Assembly (NCBI RefSeq): GCF_011777495.1
Contig: NZ_JAATJS010000003.1
Span: forward strand, 729,831 to 793,830
Reading direction: 5' to 3'
Length of the DNA stretch: 64,000 bases
From: Microvirga terricola
Lineage (GTDB): Bacteria > Pseudomonadota > Alphaproteobacteria > Rhizobiales > Beijerinckiaceae
Position 1 is the stretch's first letter, and every line of letters starts with the position of its first letter. Below are positions 18,300 to 28,937 of the stretch, piece after piece. The notes below the pieces were generated by a model. That model worked only from the letters and a program-made list of their open reading frames with translations. It was not told where the DNA came from and ran no database searches. The translations under genes were made by a program, and so were the position numbers.

Positions 18300-18379
18300 C
18301 GGGCAGCCACGCCATCTACGTCTCGAATCCCGATGCTGTCGCGAGGCTCATCGAAGCCGCCGCCTCCGAAGATAACTAG
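18300..18379 (+). pseudogene. C-terminal remnant of an alpha/beta hydrolase gene
   Basis: Just after the NTF2-like stop, a different frame reads PGSHAIYVSNPDAVARLIEAA and stops at 18379. This is the usual C-terminal end of chloroperoxidase-like alpha/beta hydrolases, including the catalytic His in GSHAIYVS. No upstream part of such a gene is present, so this looks like the tail left by a deletion that fused to the NTF2-like gene. Confidence 0.55.
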
Positions 18380-18716
18380 CATTTTGTGCTTCTCCTATCG
18401 CGCGCTGCGCGCGACCGCCTCAATGGGCAGTCTGGATTCTCGGAGCGCAGACCATTGTGGGTGAGCCCCATAATAGAGCGGGCCTGTGAAGGCGCCTGCC
18501 GAGCCAAGATCGTAGGTACCTTGAGGCTCGAGGAAAATGGCCTACCTAAAACCTATGCTCGACCGCGACAGCGCATGACGGACGGCGTCTGGTTGGCCCC
18601 GTCCTGTGCCGTTCTGTGGTGTCACGGCCAAGCTCCTGACCGTTTTGACCTCGAAGGGCGGGGCGACTGTGACGTTCGAGAGCGCTTAAGAGGTCATTGG
18701 TGCAGCGGAGGCGTTC
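18380..18716. other. Intergenic region before RND pump genes
   Basis: About 340 bp with no gene I can support. Both strands contain open frames typical of GC-rich DNA but no recognisable motif. It should contain the pump promoter. The ribosome site GCGGAGG lies just before the adaptor ATG at 18717. No adjacent TetR or other regulator gene is present. Confidence 0.4.
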
Positions 18717-19823
18717 ATGCGAATGATCCTCGTTGTCCTGATGGTGTTCGGGGCCACCCTTGCTGCGCGTGCACAATCGACGCCTCCGACCGATGCGATT
18801 CCGGTCGGGACTGTCCGCGCCGAGCAAAAGCCGATCTCGCAGAACGTGGAATTCGTTGGCCGTGTCGAGGCCCCCGAGCGCGTCGAAGTCCGCGCGCGGG
18901 TAAAGGGATACCTTGAGGAGGTCCTCTTCAAGGAAGGCGACATGATCAAGGCGGGTGCCCCGCTCTACCGCATTGAGAGCGACACGTTCGAGGCGGATGT
19001 CAAACAGGCGGAAGGCGCCCTGCAACGCAGCAAAGCCGGCTACGACCTCGCGGTCATCCAGCTTCAGCGAGCCGAGGATCTGCTGGCCAAAGCTGCCGGA
19101 ACGGTGGTCGCCCGGGACCAGGCGCGCGCTCTCGCCGATCAGTCCAAGGGAGCCGTCACGTCCGATGAGGCCAATCTCAGCAATGCCAAGATCAACCTCG
19201 GCTATACCGTCATCTCTGCCCCCATCACCGGACGCATCGGCCGGACGAACGTCACGATTGGCAATGTTGTCGGGCCCGACAGCGGTGTGCTGACGACGAT
19301 CGTCAGCCAGGACCCGATGTACGTGACCTTCCCCGTCAGCCAGCGCGAGTTGATGAAGCATACCTCCTCCGAGAACGTAACGGACCCGCGCGAACTCACC
19401 GTCCGCATCCGCTTTTCAGATGGAACCACCTACGACCAGGTCGGACGCATCAACTTCGTCGACGTCTCGGTTGAGCGCACCACGGACACGGTCACCGTGC
19501 GGGCGGTCATTCCAAATCCGAAGGGCCAATTGACTGACGGACAGCTTGTCCGTGTCCTGATCGGCACCGACAAACCCGAGACCAAGATCGTCATCCCGCA
19601 GGCGTCCCTCATCGCCGATCAGAGCGGCGTTTATGTCTTCATCGTCGAGGAGGGCAAGGCCGTGATGAGGCGCGTCAAGATCGGAGGTGAGAGTGGGACG
19701 GGCGCCATCGTCGATGAAGGCCTGTCCGGCGGCGAGCAGGTGATCGTGGAGGGATTGCAGAGCGTGCGACCCGGTGCGCAGGTGAGGGCAACACCGGTGC
19801 CCAGCACCTTGAGCGGGACATAG
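18717..19823 (+). CDS. RND efflux periplasmic adaptor (MexE/AcrA type)
   Basis: The 368-residue membrane fusion protein has a signal peptide ending near residue 20 (LAARA|QS). It carries the lipoyl/hairpin core ([19 protein letters not shown], then [19 protein letters not shown]), the returning lipoyl half [13 protein letters not shown], and a beta-barrel with a membrane-proximal domain. There is no clear lipobox Cys after the signal. The RND permease starts four bases after its stop, so the two genes are an operon. No outer-membrane factor gene is present, so the pump likely uses a TolC-like protein encoded elsewhere. Confidence 0.9.
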   Translation: MRMILVVLMVFGATLAARAQSTPPTDAIPVGTVRAEQKPISQNVEFVGRVEAPERVEVRARVKGYLEEVLFKEGDMIKAGAPLYRIESDTFEADVKQAEGALQRSKAGYDLAVIQLQRAEDLLAKAAGTVVARDQARALADQSKGAVTSDEANLSNAKINLGYTVISAPITGRIGRTNVTIGNVVGPDSGVLTTIVSQDPMYVTFPVSQRELMKHTSSENVTDPRELTVRIRFSDGTTYDQVGRINFVDVSVERTTDTVTVRAVIPNPKGQLTDGQLVRVLIGTDKPETKIVIPQASLIADQSGVYVFIVEEGKAVMRRVKIGGESGTGAIVDEGLSGGEQVIVEGLQSVRPGAQVRATPVPSTLSGT

Positions 19824-19827
19824 CGCC

Positions 19828-22800
19828 ATGCTCTCGGCCGTCTTCGTGGACCGACCGAGATTGGCAATCGTCATTGCCATCGTCACCACCATCGCCGGGC
19901 TTTTGTCTCTGTTTGTGATCCCGGTCTCCCAATATCCGGATATCGTTCCGCCGCAGGTCTCCGTCACCACGAACTATCCCGGCGCCTCGGCCGATGTGGT
20001 GGACGCGACCGTTGCCCAGCCCATCGAATCCCAGGTCGTCGGCGTCGATAAGCTCATCTATATGAAAAGCGTGAGCGGGAACGACGGAAGCTATACGCTG
20101 ACGGCTTCCTTCGAACTCGGCACAAATCCGGACATCAACGCCGTCAACGTGAACAACCGGGTGCAGGTGGCGCTGTCGAAACTGCCGCAGGACGTGCAGC
20201 GCCAGGGCGTCACGGTCAAGAAAAAGTCCTCCGCCTTGCTCGGCGTCGTCGCCTTCTACTCGCCCAAGCAAACGCACGATCCGCTGTTCATTTCAAACTA
20301 TGTGACGATCAACATTCTCGATCAGGTGAAGAGCACGCCGGGTGTCGGCGATGCCTCGCTCTGGGGACCGCAGGACTATGCCATGCGCGCCTGGGTGCGG
20401 GTGGATCGGCTGACAGGTCTCAATCTGACGACCGGCGACATCATCAGCGCCATTCAGGCCCAGAACGTGCAGGCCGCGGTCGGCCGCATCGGCGCTCGTC
20501 CTATCTCGGATGATCAGCGGCTGCAGCTCAACATTCAAACCAAGGGGCGCCTGAATTCCGTCGAGGATTTCGAAAAGATCGTCCTGCGCACCAACCCGGA
20601 TGGGTCGGTTCTCCGCCTCGGTGATGTCGCACGCCTTGAATTGGGGGCCGCCAATCTCGACCGTGAAACCCGGTTCAACGGCGGACCCGCCGCCGTCGTG
20701 GCGATCTATCAGTCTCCCGGCGCCAATGCGCTGTCGACGTTGGACGCGGTCAAGAAGCAAATCGCCGATCTGGCCAAGACCTTTCCGGAGGATCTCGAGT
20801 GGAAGGTCACCTATGACCCCACGACCTTCGTAACCGACACGATCCATGAAGTTCAGAAGACGCTGGTCGAGGCCTTCATCCTCGTCGTCCTGGTGGTTTT
20901 CCTCTTCCTCGGGAGCTTCCGCGCGACGCTGATCCCGACTTTCGCGGTCCCCGTGAGCTTGATCGGCGCATTCATTGTCCTGAACGCCGTCGGCTATTCG
21001 GCCAACACGGTTTCGCTCCTCGCGGTCGTGCTCGCCATCGGCATCGTGGTCGACGACGCCATCGTCGTCGTGGAGAATGTCGAACGCGTGATGGAGGAGC
21101 ACCCCGAGCTTTCGCCCGCCGACGCGACCAAGAAGGCGATGGAGGAGATCACCGCGCCGATCATCGCGATCACGCTGGTGCTGCTCTCGGTCTTTGTGCC
21201 CGTCGCGTTCATTCCGGGCATCTCGGGCGAACTGTTCCGTCAGTTCGCCGTGACGGTTGCCGTCGCCATGTTTCTCTCCGCGATCAACGCGCTGACATTG
21301 TCGCCGGCTTTGTGCGGTGTGCTTCTGCGCCCGCACCACGGGCCGCGTCGTGGGGTCATCGGCTACGTGATGCGTTTCATCGACCGCGTCCGCGACGCCT
21401 ATGGCAATGTCGTAGCGCGGCTTGTCCGCGTGTCCATCATCGGACTGGTCATGGTCGGGGTGGCGGGCGCCGGCGTCTACGGCCTTTCGAAGATCACCCC
21501 CACGGGCTTCTTGCCTGAGGATGACCAGGGAGCCTTCTTCGTCGTGGTCCAATTGCCCGACGGCGCGTCCGTCGCAAGGACCGAGGACGTCATTCGGCGC
21601 GCGGAAGCCGTCTTGAAGGAGGAGGAGGCGGTCGCGGACTACACCTCGGTCATCGGATTGAATTTCATCGACAACTATTCGCAGGCCAATGCCGCGTTCA
21701 TCGTCGTCACCATGAAACCGTTCGAGGAGCGCCACGACCGCTCCCTTGGCGCGAACGCCGTCATCGCGCGCCTCGGTGCCAAGCTTCGCCAGATTCAAGG
21801 CGGGACGGTCGTTCCGCTCGCGCCGCCTCCCATCATCGGGCTCGGCACAGGCGGCGGCTTCACATACGTCCTGAAGGATCTGCGCGGAGGGGACCCGAAA
21901 GCACTGGCTCAGGTCCTGCGCGGTTTGACGGTCGCGGCAAACCAGGACCCGCAACTGTCCCGCGTCTTCAGCACGTTTTCTGCCACGAGCCCGTCCATCT
22001 ATCTCGATATCGACCGGAACAAGGTGCAGATTCTCGGCGTCCCGCTGAACAGCGTTTTTCAGGCGCTGCAAGCCGCGCTTGGCGGATACTACGTCAACGA
22101 CATGAATCTCTTCGGGCGCACGTGGCAGGTTCAGGTGCAGGCCGAGGCGCTCGACCGCTCGAAGGTCGATGACATCTATCGCATCAACGTCCGGAACGAC
22201 AAGGGCGAGATGGTGCCGTTGCGAAGCATTCTCGAGGTCCGGGTTATCGTCGGGCCGCCGGCGCTGATCCGCTACAACAACCGTCGGGCCGTGACGATTC
22301 AGGGAAGCCCGGCGCCGGGCGTCTCGTCCGGGCAGGCGCTCAACGCGATGGAAAGCGTCGCCGCCCGCGTTCTCCCGACAGGATTTGCCGGTGAATGGAC
22401 CGACACGGCATTTCAGGAAAAGCGCGCCGAGGGCAAGACAGCTATCATCCTCGCCTTCGCGGTGCTCTTCGCCTTTCTCTTCCTCGTCGCGCTCTATGAG
22501 AGCTGGACCATTCCGGTGCCGGTTCTCCTGTCCGTCGCCATCGGTGTGCTCGGGTCGTTTGCCGCCATCGTCGTGGGCCGGCTGACATTGGATCTCTACG
22601 GGCAGATCGGGATGATTGTCCTGATCGGCCTCGCCGCGAAAAACGGCATCCTGATCGTCGAGTTCGCAAAAGAGCAGCGAGAGAGGGGTGTGCCCTTGCT
22701 GGAGGCTGCGACCGAAGGGTCGCGGCTGCGTTTCCGTCCCGTCATGATGACGTCGCTGGCCTTCATCCTGGGTCTTTATCCGCTCGTTGTGGCCACCGGC

Positions 22801-23043
22801 GCGTCGGAACTGGCGCGGCGCAATGTCGGCACGCCCGTGTTCGGCGGCATGATCCTCGCGTCTTTCGTCGGAATCTTTGCGATCCCGCCGCTTTACGTGA
22901 TGTTCCAGGCGCTGCGTGAGAAGGTGAAGGGGATTGGTGGTCCCAAGGCCGGAAAACCTGCGGAAGCGCCGTCACCCGCGCACGGGGCGGCCGAGCAGCC
23001 TTTGAGTGAAAAGGCGATCGCGAGGGCGCCGGAACGGGAATAG
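19828..23043 (+). CDS. RND multidrug efflux permease (MexF/AcrB, HAE-1 family)
   Basis: This inner-membrane proton-driven exporter of 1071 residues is the standard HAE-1 size. Starting motif [19 protein letters not shown], the TM4 proton-relay segment [18 protein letters not shown] (DD pair), and [13 protein letters not shown] in the second half are all seen. Two large periplasmic loops follow TM1 and TM7. The closest familiar group is MexF-like. With the adaptor upstream it should export hydrophobic or amphiphilic drugs. The C-terminal tail ends one base before the stop of the convergent gene. Confidence 0.92.
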   Translation: MLSAVFVDRPRLAIVIAIVTTIAGLLSLFVIPVSQYPDIVPPQVSVTTNYPGASADVVDATVAQPIESQVVGVDKLIYMKSVSGNDGSYTLTASFELGTNPDINAVNVNNRVQVALSKLPQDVQRQGVTVKKKSSALLGVVAFYSPKQTHDPLFISNYVTINILDQVKSTPGVGDASLWGPQDYAMRAWVRVDRLTGLNLTTGDIISAIQAQNVQAAVGRIGARPISDDQRLQLNIQTKGRLNSVEDFEKIVLRTNPDGSVLRLGDVARLELGAANLDRETRFNGGPAAVVAIYQSPGANALSTLDAVKKQIADLAKTFPEDLEWKVTYDPTTFVTDTIHEVQKTLVEAFILVVLVVFLFLGSFRATLIPTFAVPVSLIGAFIVLNAVGYSANTVSLLAVVLAIGIVVDDAIVVVENVERVMEEHPELSPADATKKAMEEITAPIIAITLVLLSVFVPVAFIPGISGELFRQFAVTVAVAMFLSAINALTLSPALCGVLLRPHHGPRRGVIGYVMRFIDRVRDAYGNVVARLVRVSIIGLVMVGVAGAGVYGLSKITPTGFLPEDDQGAFFVVVQLPDGASVARTEDVIRRAEAVLKEEEAVADYTSVIGLNFIDNYSQANAAFIVVTMKPFEERHDRSLGANAVIARLGAKLRQIQGGTVVPLAPPPIIGLGTGGGFTYVLKDLRGGDPKALAQVLRGLTVAANQDPQLSRVFSTFSATSPSIYLDIDRNKVQILGVPLNSVFQALQAALGGYYVNDMNLFGRTWQVQVQAEALDRSKVDDIYRINVRNDKGEMVPLRSILEVRVIVGPPALIRYNNRRAVTIQGSPAPGVSSGQALNAMESVAARVLPTGFAGEWTDTAFQEKRAEGKTAIILAFAVLFAFLFLVALYESWTIPVPVLLSVAIGVLGSFAAIVVGRLTLDLYGQIGMIVLIGLAAKNGILIVEFAKEQRERGVPLLEAATEGSRLRFRPVMMTSLAFILGLYPLVVATGASELARRNVGTPVFGGMILASFVGIFAIPPLYVMFQALREKVKGIGGPKAGKPAEAPSPAHGAAEQPLSEKAIARAPERE

Positions 23044-23466
23044 CTAACGACAACGCCGGTAGAGGGTCCCCGTTGTGTCCTGTTCGTTGAAGTAGCGCGC
23101 GAGACCGCCGTTAGACGATGGTGACATGATCACCTTCACCTCGTTTCCCGAAACGGAATTCGCGCAGTGCATGTTGAAAATCTGACGGTTCCCGCTCGTC
23201 GGTTCTATTGAGAGGATGCTGCATGTGGCCTGGGGCGTCCTGAGGCGGTTCCCTGACACGATGAAGGCTGGCGCAAACATATCCAGAGGCTTCTTGAAAG
23301 AGGTGCTCTTTCCTCCGGAGGCATAGAAGGCGTCGCAGCTGAGGCTCTGTTCCAGCCAAGCTCCTTGATACGCGGAAAGGTTCAGTTTTGCGGCATGTGC
23401 GTCCGAAGCGAGGGACGACAGGGCGAGGCTGAATGCGGCGAGACCGATGGTGGAGCGAACGCTCAT
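23044..23466 (-). CDS. Small secreted protein, function unknown
   Basis: The protein has 140 residues with a clear Sec signal peptide (cleavage near ASDAHA|AK, residue 25). The mature part has four or more Cys residues (SCDAFY, ATCSIL, MHCANS, RRC at the end), suggesting disulfides in the periplasm. I do not recognise a domain. Its stop abuts the stop of the RND permease on the other strand. Likely a real single-gene unit with its promoter in the 23467-23765 region. Confidence 0.65.
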   Translation of the reverse strand: MSVRSTIGLAAFSLALSSLASDAHAAKLNLSAYQGAWLEQSLSCDAFYASGGKSTSFKKPLDMFAPAFIVSGNRLRTPQATCSILSIEPTSGNRQIFNMHCANSVSGNEVKVIMSPSSNGGLARYFNEQDTTGTLYRRCR

Positions 23467-23765
23467 CGAGACCTCCTTTGACGTCGAGCGTCATCAGACC
23501 TGTAGAGAGCGATGTTCGACGCCCGGAACACCGAGGGCGAGTGGCCATGCTTTCAAGCGTCTAAGCGGTTAAGTTATCAGAAGTCACAAGGTTGAGCATC
23601 GGAAACTCGGGAGGATCGAGCCGTGTCTTCGGTCTGAATGGCGGAGGTGACTTTCCTTCCTCGGCCGGCGCGCCACATGCATGGGGGTGAGAAGCGGCGC
23701 AGGACAATGGTGCCGACCATGAGATGGGTTTCGTTCTCGGTTGCCCCTCGTTCCCGAGGCGCTGC

Positions 23766-25490
23766 ATGACGCAGGCTGCCTGGATACGCTGGATGCCGGG
23801 GCTTGCGACGGCGAGTGAGTACAAGCTTACTTGGCTGCCTCACGACATCTTTGCAGGTCTTGTTCTGACAACGATGCTGGTGCCGGTCGGCATCGCCTAT
23901 GCGGTGGCCTCCGGCGTACCCGGCATCTATGGTCTTTACGCGACGATTGTGCCGCTGCTCGCCTATGCGCTTTTCGGCCCCAGCCGCATCCTCGTCTTGG
24001 GCCCAGATTCATCACTTGCCGCCGTCATATTGGGCGTGGTGATGCCTCTATCAGCCGGAGACCCGAGCAGGGCGATAGCCGTTGCCAGCCTGATGGCCGT
24101 GGTCTCGGGGAGCGTGTGCATTCTCGCGGGCGTAGCGCGCCTCGGCTTCATGACGGAACTGCTGTCGAAACCCATTCGCTATGGCTACATGAACGGGATT
24201 GCGCTGACGGTTCTTATCAGTCAGCTGCCCAAACTCTTCGGCTTCTCAATCGAGAGTGACGGGCCTCTCAGGAATCTGTGGGCAATCGGTGCCGCCATCG
24301 TCGCCGGCAAGACGAACTGGATAGCGCTCGCCCTTGGTGCGGCGGCCCTCGCGGCGATCTTGCTTCTCAAGAGAGCGCCGCGCGTGCCGGGAATTCTGAT
24401 CGCAGTGGTCGCCGCAACGCTGGTCGTCAGCGTGCTCGATCTCTCCGCGCGCGCCGGGGTTGCCGTGCTCGGCCCACTCCCTCAGGGCCTGCCGGCCTTT
24501 TCAATCCCCTGGGTCCCTTATACGGATCTCGTGCCCGTTCTCATCGGCGGCGCGGCCGTCGCGCTCGTGTCCTTCGCCGACACGAGCGTTCTTTCTCGTG
24601 TCTATGCCGCCAGAACGGGCGTTGCTGTCGATCCGAACCAGGAGATGATCGGGCTCGGCGCTGCCAATTTCGCGGCGGGCTTCTTTCAGGGTTTCCCGAT
24701 CAGCAGCAGTTCTTCCCGCACGCCCGTGGCCGAGGCATCCGGCGCGCGCACACAGCTGACCGGAGTTGTCGGTGCAGCGGCCGTGGCAATCCTGCTGATC
24801 GCAGCTCCCAACCTTCTTCAGAATCTGCCGTCAACCGCGCTCGCGGCCGTGGTCATTGCATCTGCCATAGGCCTCATCGAGATCGAAGGCCTTGTTCGCA
24901 TCTATCGTATGCAGCCCTGGGAGTTCTGGCTGTCGATCGTGTGCTTCGTCGGTGTCGCCGCTCTGGGCGCGATCCCGGGCATCGGGCTTGCGGTCGGGAT
25001 CGCCGTTCTCGAATTCCTGTGGGATGGCTGGCGGCCGCATTCCGCTGTGCTGGGCCATGCCGAGGACGTCATGGGTTTTCACGACATCAAGCGTTATCCT
25101 CACGCCCGACAAATTCCCGGCCTTGTCCTGTTCCGGTGGGATGCGCCCCTGTTTTTCGCCAATGCCGAGTTCTTCCGCGAGCGCGTACTGGAAGCTGCTG
25201 CGCAGTCGCCGACGCCGGTCCGCTGGCTCGTCGTTGCAGCGGAACCGGTCACCAGCGTCGATGTCACCGCAGCCGACACTCTTGGCGAGTTGAATGGTGC
25301 CTTGCACACGGCCGGAATCGATTTGCTGTTCGCGGAACTCAAGGATCCCGTGAAGGATAAATTGCGGAGGTTCGGTCTGCTCTCCGAACTTGGCGAGAAC
25401 TCCTTCTTCCCAACCATCGATGCCGCCGTGAGAACGTATCTCGAAACATATTCGGTCGAGTGGCCGGGCCCCGAGGAGCGCCGCTCATGA
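23766..25490 (+). CDS. SulP family anion transporter with STAS domain
   Basis: This 574-residue inner-membrane protein starts at ATG 23766. The SulP core begins DIFAGLVLTTMLVPVGIAYA, and the second hallmark GLYATIVPLLAYALFGPS follows. About 12 hydrophobic helices reach to residue ~415, then a STAS domain (FRWDAPLFFANAEFFRERVL ... VTSVDVTAADTLGEL). It probably imports sulfate or another inorganic anion, possibly bicarbonate. Its stop overlaps the ATG of the cation exchanger gene (ATGA), so the two are coupled. Confidence 0.9.
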   Translation: MTQAAWIRWMPGLATASEYKLTWLPHDIFAGLVLTTMLVPVGIAYAVASGVPGIYGLYATIVPLLAYALFGPSRILVLGPDSSLAAVILGVVMPLSAGDPSRAIAVASLMAVVSGSVCILAGVARLGFMTELLSKPIRYGYMNGIALTVLISQLPKLFGFSIESDGPLRNLWAIGAAIVAGKTNWIALALGAAALAAILLLKRAPRVPGILIAVVAATLVVSVLDLSARAGVAVLGPLPQGLPAFSIPWVPYTDLVPVLIGGAAVALVSFADTSVLSRVYAARTGVAVDPNQEMIGLGAANFAAGFFQGFPISSSSSRTPVAEASGARTQLTGVVGAAAVAILLIAAPNLLQNLPSTALAAVVIASAIGLIEIEGLVRIYRMQPWEFWLSIVCFVGVAALGAIPGIGLAVGIAVLEFLWDGWRPHSAVLGHAEDVMGFHDIKRYPHARQIPGLVLFRWDAPLFFANAEFFRERVLEAAAQSPTPVRWLVVAAEPVTSVDVTAADTLGELNGALHTAGIDLLFAELKDPVKDKLRRFGLLSELGENSFFPTIDAAVRTYLETYSVEWPGPEERRS

Positions 25491-26569
25491 ACTGGCTCCT
25501 CATCTTCATCCCGGTAACGATTGCGCTCGAATGGCTCGCCCCCTCCAAGCACCTGCTCGTTTTCATCGCCTCTTCCCTTGCCATCCTTCCGCTCGCAGCG
25601 TGGATGGGGCGGGCGACCGAGCATCTCGCGGAACGAATGGGCGAGGGGGTCGGCGGCCTGCTCAACGCGACGTTTGGGAATGCGGCAGAACTTATTATCG
25701 CTATCGCGGCTTTGCGCGCCGGGCTTCATGATGTCGTCAAAGCATCTATTGCAGGGTCGATCGTCGGCAACATTCTGCTGGTGCTGGGAGCTTCGATGCT
25801 CGCGGGTGGCCTGCGGCGACCGGAGCAGCATTTCAATGCCGTGGCGGCGCGCTCGCAAGCCACGATGCTGACGCTGGCAGCGATCGGCCTGATCCTTCCC
25901 GCCGTGTATAACGTGGCCATTGGACACCAAGATTCCGGGAGTCTGGGCGGGCTCAGCATCACCATCTCGGTGGTGCTTCTGGTGGTGTACTGCTTGTTCT
26001 TGGTGTTTTCCCTCGTGACGCATTCGGCCCTTTTCACCGGGACACGCGATGCCGAAAAGAAAGGGGAGGCCCACACGCCGCCTTGGAGCGCCGGCCGCGC
26101 GGCTCTTGTGCTCGCCGCCGCGACGGTGACGATCGCGTGGATGAGCGAGATCCTGGTCGGTGCAATCGATCCGGTCGCGAAAGATTCGGGTCTCAGCAAA
26201 GCCTTCGTCGGCTTGTTCGTTGTCGCAATCCTCGGAAACGCAGCCGAGCACGCGACGTCGATCACGGCTGCGCTCAAGAACCGGATGGATCTCTCGCTCT
26301 CAATCGCCATCGGCTCGAGCGTGCAGGTTGCATTGTTTGTAGCTCCCATTCTCGTGCTCGTCAGCCTCGTCATCGGACCGACACCGATGGATCTCACCTT
26401 TCCGGCCGGGATGGTGCTTATCGTCCTGTTGTCGGTGTTGATTACGGCACAGGTGGCGGGGGATGGTCGGTCGGATTGGCTAAAAGGCGTTCAGCTTCTC
26501 GCTGTCTATCTGATCCTCGGCGTGACCTATTTCTTCTTGCCGGATCCCAGCGTCCCATCGAGTCCGTAG
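25487..26569 (+). CDS. Ca2+:H+ exchanger, CaCA/Cax family
   Basis: This 360-residue membrane protein has the duplicated alpha repeats of the Ca2+:cation antiporter superfamily: NATFGNAAELIIAIAAL in the first half and AILGNAAEHATSITAALKN in the second, each with the GNAAE motif. About 11 helices are predicted. An acidic inter-repeat loop is short. The gene overlaps the SulP stop. Coupled production of an anion importer and a Ca2+/H+ antiporter may help ion or pH balance, which is an inference. Confidence 0.88.
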   Translation: MNWLLIFIPVTIALEWLAPSKHLLVFIASSLAILPLAAWMGRATEHLAERMGEGVGGLLNATFGNAAELIIAIAALRAGLHDVVKASIAGSIVGNILLVLGASMLAGGLRRPEQHFNAVAARSQATMLTLAAIGLILPAVYNVAIGHQDSGSLGGLSITISVVLLVVYCLFLVFSLVTHSALFTGTRDAEKKGEAHTPPWSAGRAALVLAAATVTIAWMSEILVGAIDPVAKDSGLSKAFVGLFVVAILGNAAEHATSITAALKNRMDLSLSIAIGSSVQVALFVAPILVLVSLVIGPTPMDLTFPAGMVLIVLLSVLITAQVAGDGRSDWLKGVQLLAVYLILGVTYFFLPDPSVPSSP

Positions 26570-26633
26570 GGGCCCCCCAATATCGCGGTCGCGGCGTTAT
26601 TCAGGATGGGGAGCACGTCGCTGGAGAAAGACA

Positions 26634-27173
26634 ATGACAACTTTCCGTCACGAGCTCGGTCCGTCCTCGCTCGCCGGGCGACGGTGTAAGCTCGGAATAG
26701 CGATTTTCATTCTTGCATTCGTCCTGTGGCTGCTCGTTCCGCTGGCTGCTGCGCTCCAGGCGCCGCCCGCTCGCATTGCAGCGATGTCCGGAGCTATTTT
26801 CGTTGCCAACAAGGTCATGCTGGTCATCTGTGTGGCCGTGATGGGGAAGGAGGGCTTCCTCCAACTCAAGGCCATCCTCTCGAGGGCGCTGTTCCCGACG
26901 GAGGTGGGGCCCACGCGATATACAATCGGGCTGGTGATGTTCTGCCTGCCGCTCGTGTCGGCGATGTTGGAACCTTATGTGGAGCAGTTCTGGCCTGACG
27001 CGGGATCCGATCTATGGCTCAAGGCGGTTGGCGATCTCATGCTAATCGCGAGTTTCTTCGTGCTCGGCGGTGAGTTCTGGAACAAGGTTCACGCTCTCTT
27101 CGTCCGGACAGCCAAGGTTGTCGACACCGGGAGAATGGACGCCTCGGGGACGGCTTCGGGCATTGTCAATTAA
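26634..27173 (+). CDS. Four-helix membrane protein following the Cax gene
   Basis: The 179-residue protein has four hydrophobic helices (about 20-42, 50-70, 97-115 and 128-150) and begins after a good ribosome site. The conserved-looking segment GAIFVANKVMLVICVAVMGK resembles a family named as a transporter suffix domain, sometimes fused to the end of transporters. That assignment is from memory and tentative. It lies 64 bp after the exchanger in the same direction, suggesting a third gene of the SulP-Cax operon and perhaps an accessory subunit. Confidence 0.7.
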   Translation: MTTFRHELGPSSLAGRRCKLGIAIFILAFVLWLLVPLAAALQAPPARIAAMSGAIFVANKVMLVICVAVMGKEGFLQLKAILSRALFPTEVGPTRYTIGLVMFCLPLVSAMLEPYVEQFWPDAGSDLWLKAVGDLMLIASFFVLGGEFWNKVHALFVRTAKVVDTGRMDASGTASGIVN

Positions 27174-27226
27174 ACGACGCCGCGTGGGAGCGATCATAGG
27201 CCTGGACATGATCGCTGGTGGCTACC

Positions 27227-27883
27227 CTATGCGGACATCGTCATCCGGGGCACGTGATCAGGCACGACGAGCTTCGCTTCGGTTGCGGAAAGGACTTGCT
27301 CGACACTTACGCCATCCGCGATCTCGACGAGAGTGGCGCAGCCCTCAGGGAAAGCGATCACCGCAAGCTCCGTTACGACGAGATCAACCGGGCGGACGGA
27401 GGTGAGAGGCAGCGTACAAGTCTCGACGATCTTGGACTTGCCCTTGGCGGTGTGTTGCATCGCGACGATGACGCGCTTGGCTCCGGTGACCAGATCCATG
27501 GCTCCCCCCATACCGGGCACCATCTTGCCCGGGATCATCCAGTTCGCAAGCAACCCCGCTTGATCGACCTGAAGGCCCCCAAGGACGGTCAGATCAAGAT
27601 GGCCACCACGGATGAGGGCAAAGGACATTGCGCTGTCGAAGGTCGACGCGCCTGGCAGGGCTGTAACGGGGCGCCCGCCAGCGTCTGTCAACCACGGAAC
27701 AGCCATGCCTTGTTCGGGGATCGGGCCCGTACCGATGAGGCCGTTCTCCGATTGGAAGTAAACGTTAATCCCACTCGGAACGAAGTTCGCCACTAATGTC
27801 GGGATGCCAATGCCGAGATTGACCAGCATGCCATTTTGAAGTTCACGGGCGATGCGTTTGGCAATCAAAGCCTGAGGGTCCAT
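27227..27883 (-). CDS. 3-oxoacid/acetoacetate CoA-transferase, beta subunit
   Basis: This 218-residue subunit B of a family I CoA transferase carries the catalytic Glu in SENGLIGTGP (about residue 46). It starts IAKRIARELQNGMLVNLGIG and contains GGAMDLVTGAKRVIVAMQHT. It transfers CoA between an acyl-CoA and a 3-oxoacid such as acetoacetate, linking ketone-body use to acetyl-CoA. The alpha-subunit gene lies 22 bp upstream on the same strand. AtoA, ScoB and PcaJ are all homologous, and the wording fits AtoA/ScoB best. Confidence 0.88.
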   Translation of the reverse strand: MDPQALIAKRIARELQNGMLVNLGIGIPTLVANFVPSGINVYFQSENGLIGTGPIPEQGMAVPWLTDAGGRPVTALPGASTFDSAMSFALIRGGHLDLTVLGGLQVDQAGLLANWMIPGKMVPGMGGAMDLVTGAKRVIVAMQHTAKGKSKIVETCTLPLTSVRPVDLVVTELAVIAFPEGCATLVEIADGVSVEQVLSATEAKLVVPDHVPRMTMSA

Positions 27884-27905
27884 GCGGTCACCCCTTTCGT
27901 GAAGA

Positions 27906-28553
27906 TCAATTTTTGACGACCAGAAAGTCGACGATTGGAGCTGGGGTTACGACGTGATCAGGCGCGATGACGCCGACCGGAACGATGTTCTCGGCGTGCA
28001 CAATGACCGTATCCGCCGCCATGGCAATCAGCGGATTGAAGTTACGCGCCGTAAGCGCGTATGCGAGATTGCCGAGATAGTCGGAGAGAAAGGCGTTCAC
28101 GAGCGCGAAGTCCGCACGCAGCGCAGTCTCCAGCAAATACTCCCGATCATTCAGCGAGATCTTTTCTTTACCTTCTTCAACGACGGTGCCCACTCCCGTT
28201 GGGGTTAGAATGCCGCCCAGACCGCACCCACCCGCGCGAATGCGCTCCACCAGTGTTCCTTGCGGAACCAGATCGACCTCAAGGGTGCCCGCAAGCATTT
28301 GCTGTTGGGTTTCGGGATTCAAGCCGATGTGGCTTACAATGACTTTGTGAAGGAGCTTAGCTTCGACGAGCTTTCCGATGCCGATGCCCGGCGCGGCTGT
28401 GTCATTGGCAATGACGGTAAGGTTGCCCTTTCGCTGGCGGATCAGTTCATCGATCAACGGCTCCGGCGTGCCGACGCCTAGGAACCCGCCGATCATCAGG
28501 CTTGCTCCGTCGGGAATCATAGCGACCGCGTTCAAAAGTGAAATTGTCTGCAT
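27906..28553 (-). CDS. 3-oxoacid/acetoacetate CoA-transferase, alpha subunit
   Basis: This 215-residue subunit A contains the glycine-rich CoA-binding start DGASLMIGGFLGVGTPEPLI and the family phrase GGCGLGGILTPTGVGT. It pairs with the beta subunit downstream. The start is ATG 28553. Upstream on the same strand lies only a degenerate fabI tail, so the original operon context has been lost. AtoD and ScoA are the nearest named types. Confidence 0.88.
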   Translation of the reverse strand: MQTISLLNAVAMIPDGASLMIGGFLGVGTPEPLIDELIRQRKGNLTVIANDTAAPGIGIGKLVEAKLLHKVIVSHIGLNPETQQQMLAGTLEVDLVPQGTLVERIRAGGCGLGGILTPTGVGTVVEEGKEKISLNDREYLLETALRADFALVNAFLSDYLGNLAYALTARNFNPLIAMAADTVIVHAENIVPVGVIAPDHVVTPAPIVDFLVVKN

Positions 28554-28592
28554 CTCAGTTCACGTCAATGATCAGCCCATGCGTCGCAGACC

Positions 28593-28800
28593 TCAGGCCA
28601 TGATGCTAAGACCTCCGTCCATAGAGGCGGTCATCCCCGTCAGTCGCCGCGCATAGGGCGTGGTCAGGTAGGCTGTCGTGGGCCCGACGTCGTCAATATC
28701 GACCGGTTAGCTGCGCGCGTCTTTAGGGGCCCCGGAGACACCGCATGAACAGTGATATGCTTAGCGCCAAGCTCGTAGGTCGCCCGACGGATATAAACAT
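28593..28800 (-). pseudogene. Degenerate 3' end of an enoyl-ACP reductase (fabI-like) gene
   Basis: On the minus strand one frame reads YELGAKHITVHAVSPGPLKT. After a lost segment, another frame reads VDIDDVGPTTAYLTTPYARR ending in GMTASMDGGLSIMA and a stop at 28593. These are consecutive C-terminal motifs of FabI, with the middle part between them missing. No N-terminal Rossmann region is present. It is a deletion-and-frameshift remnant. Confidence 0.65.
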
Positions 28801-28937
28801 CGGTCCAGCAGCGATCGTTCCGCAACAATACCAGCGGGCAGACTCAGACACGCCCGCACTGGGTTTCTGTCGTCCAGTCCTGTGGAACGCTACTCGGACC
28901 GTCCTTTTAGGGAGATGTTTCCACTTTTGAGAGGGAG

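Noticed and set aside
20293..22071. 592-codon minus-strand open frame
   Set aside because: Antisense to the RND permease. Charged, low-complexity sequence typical of a shadow frame.
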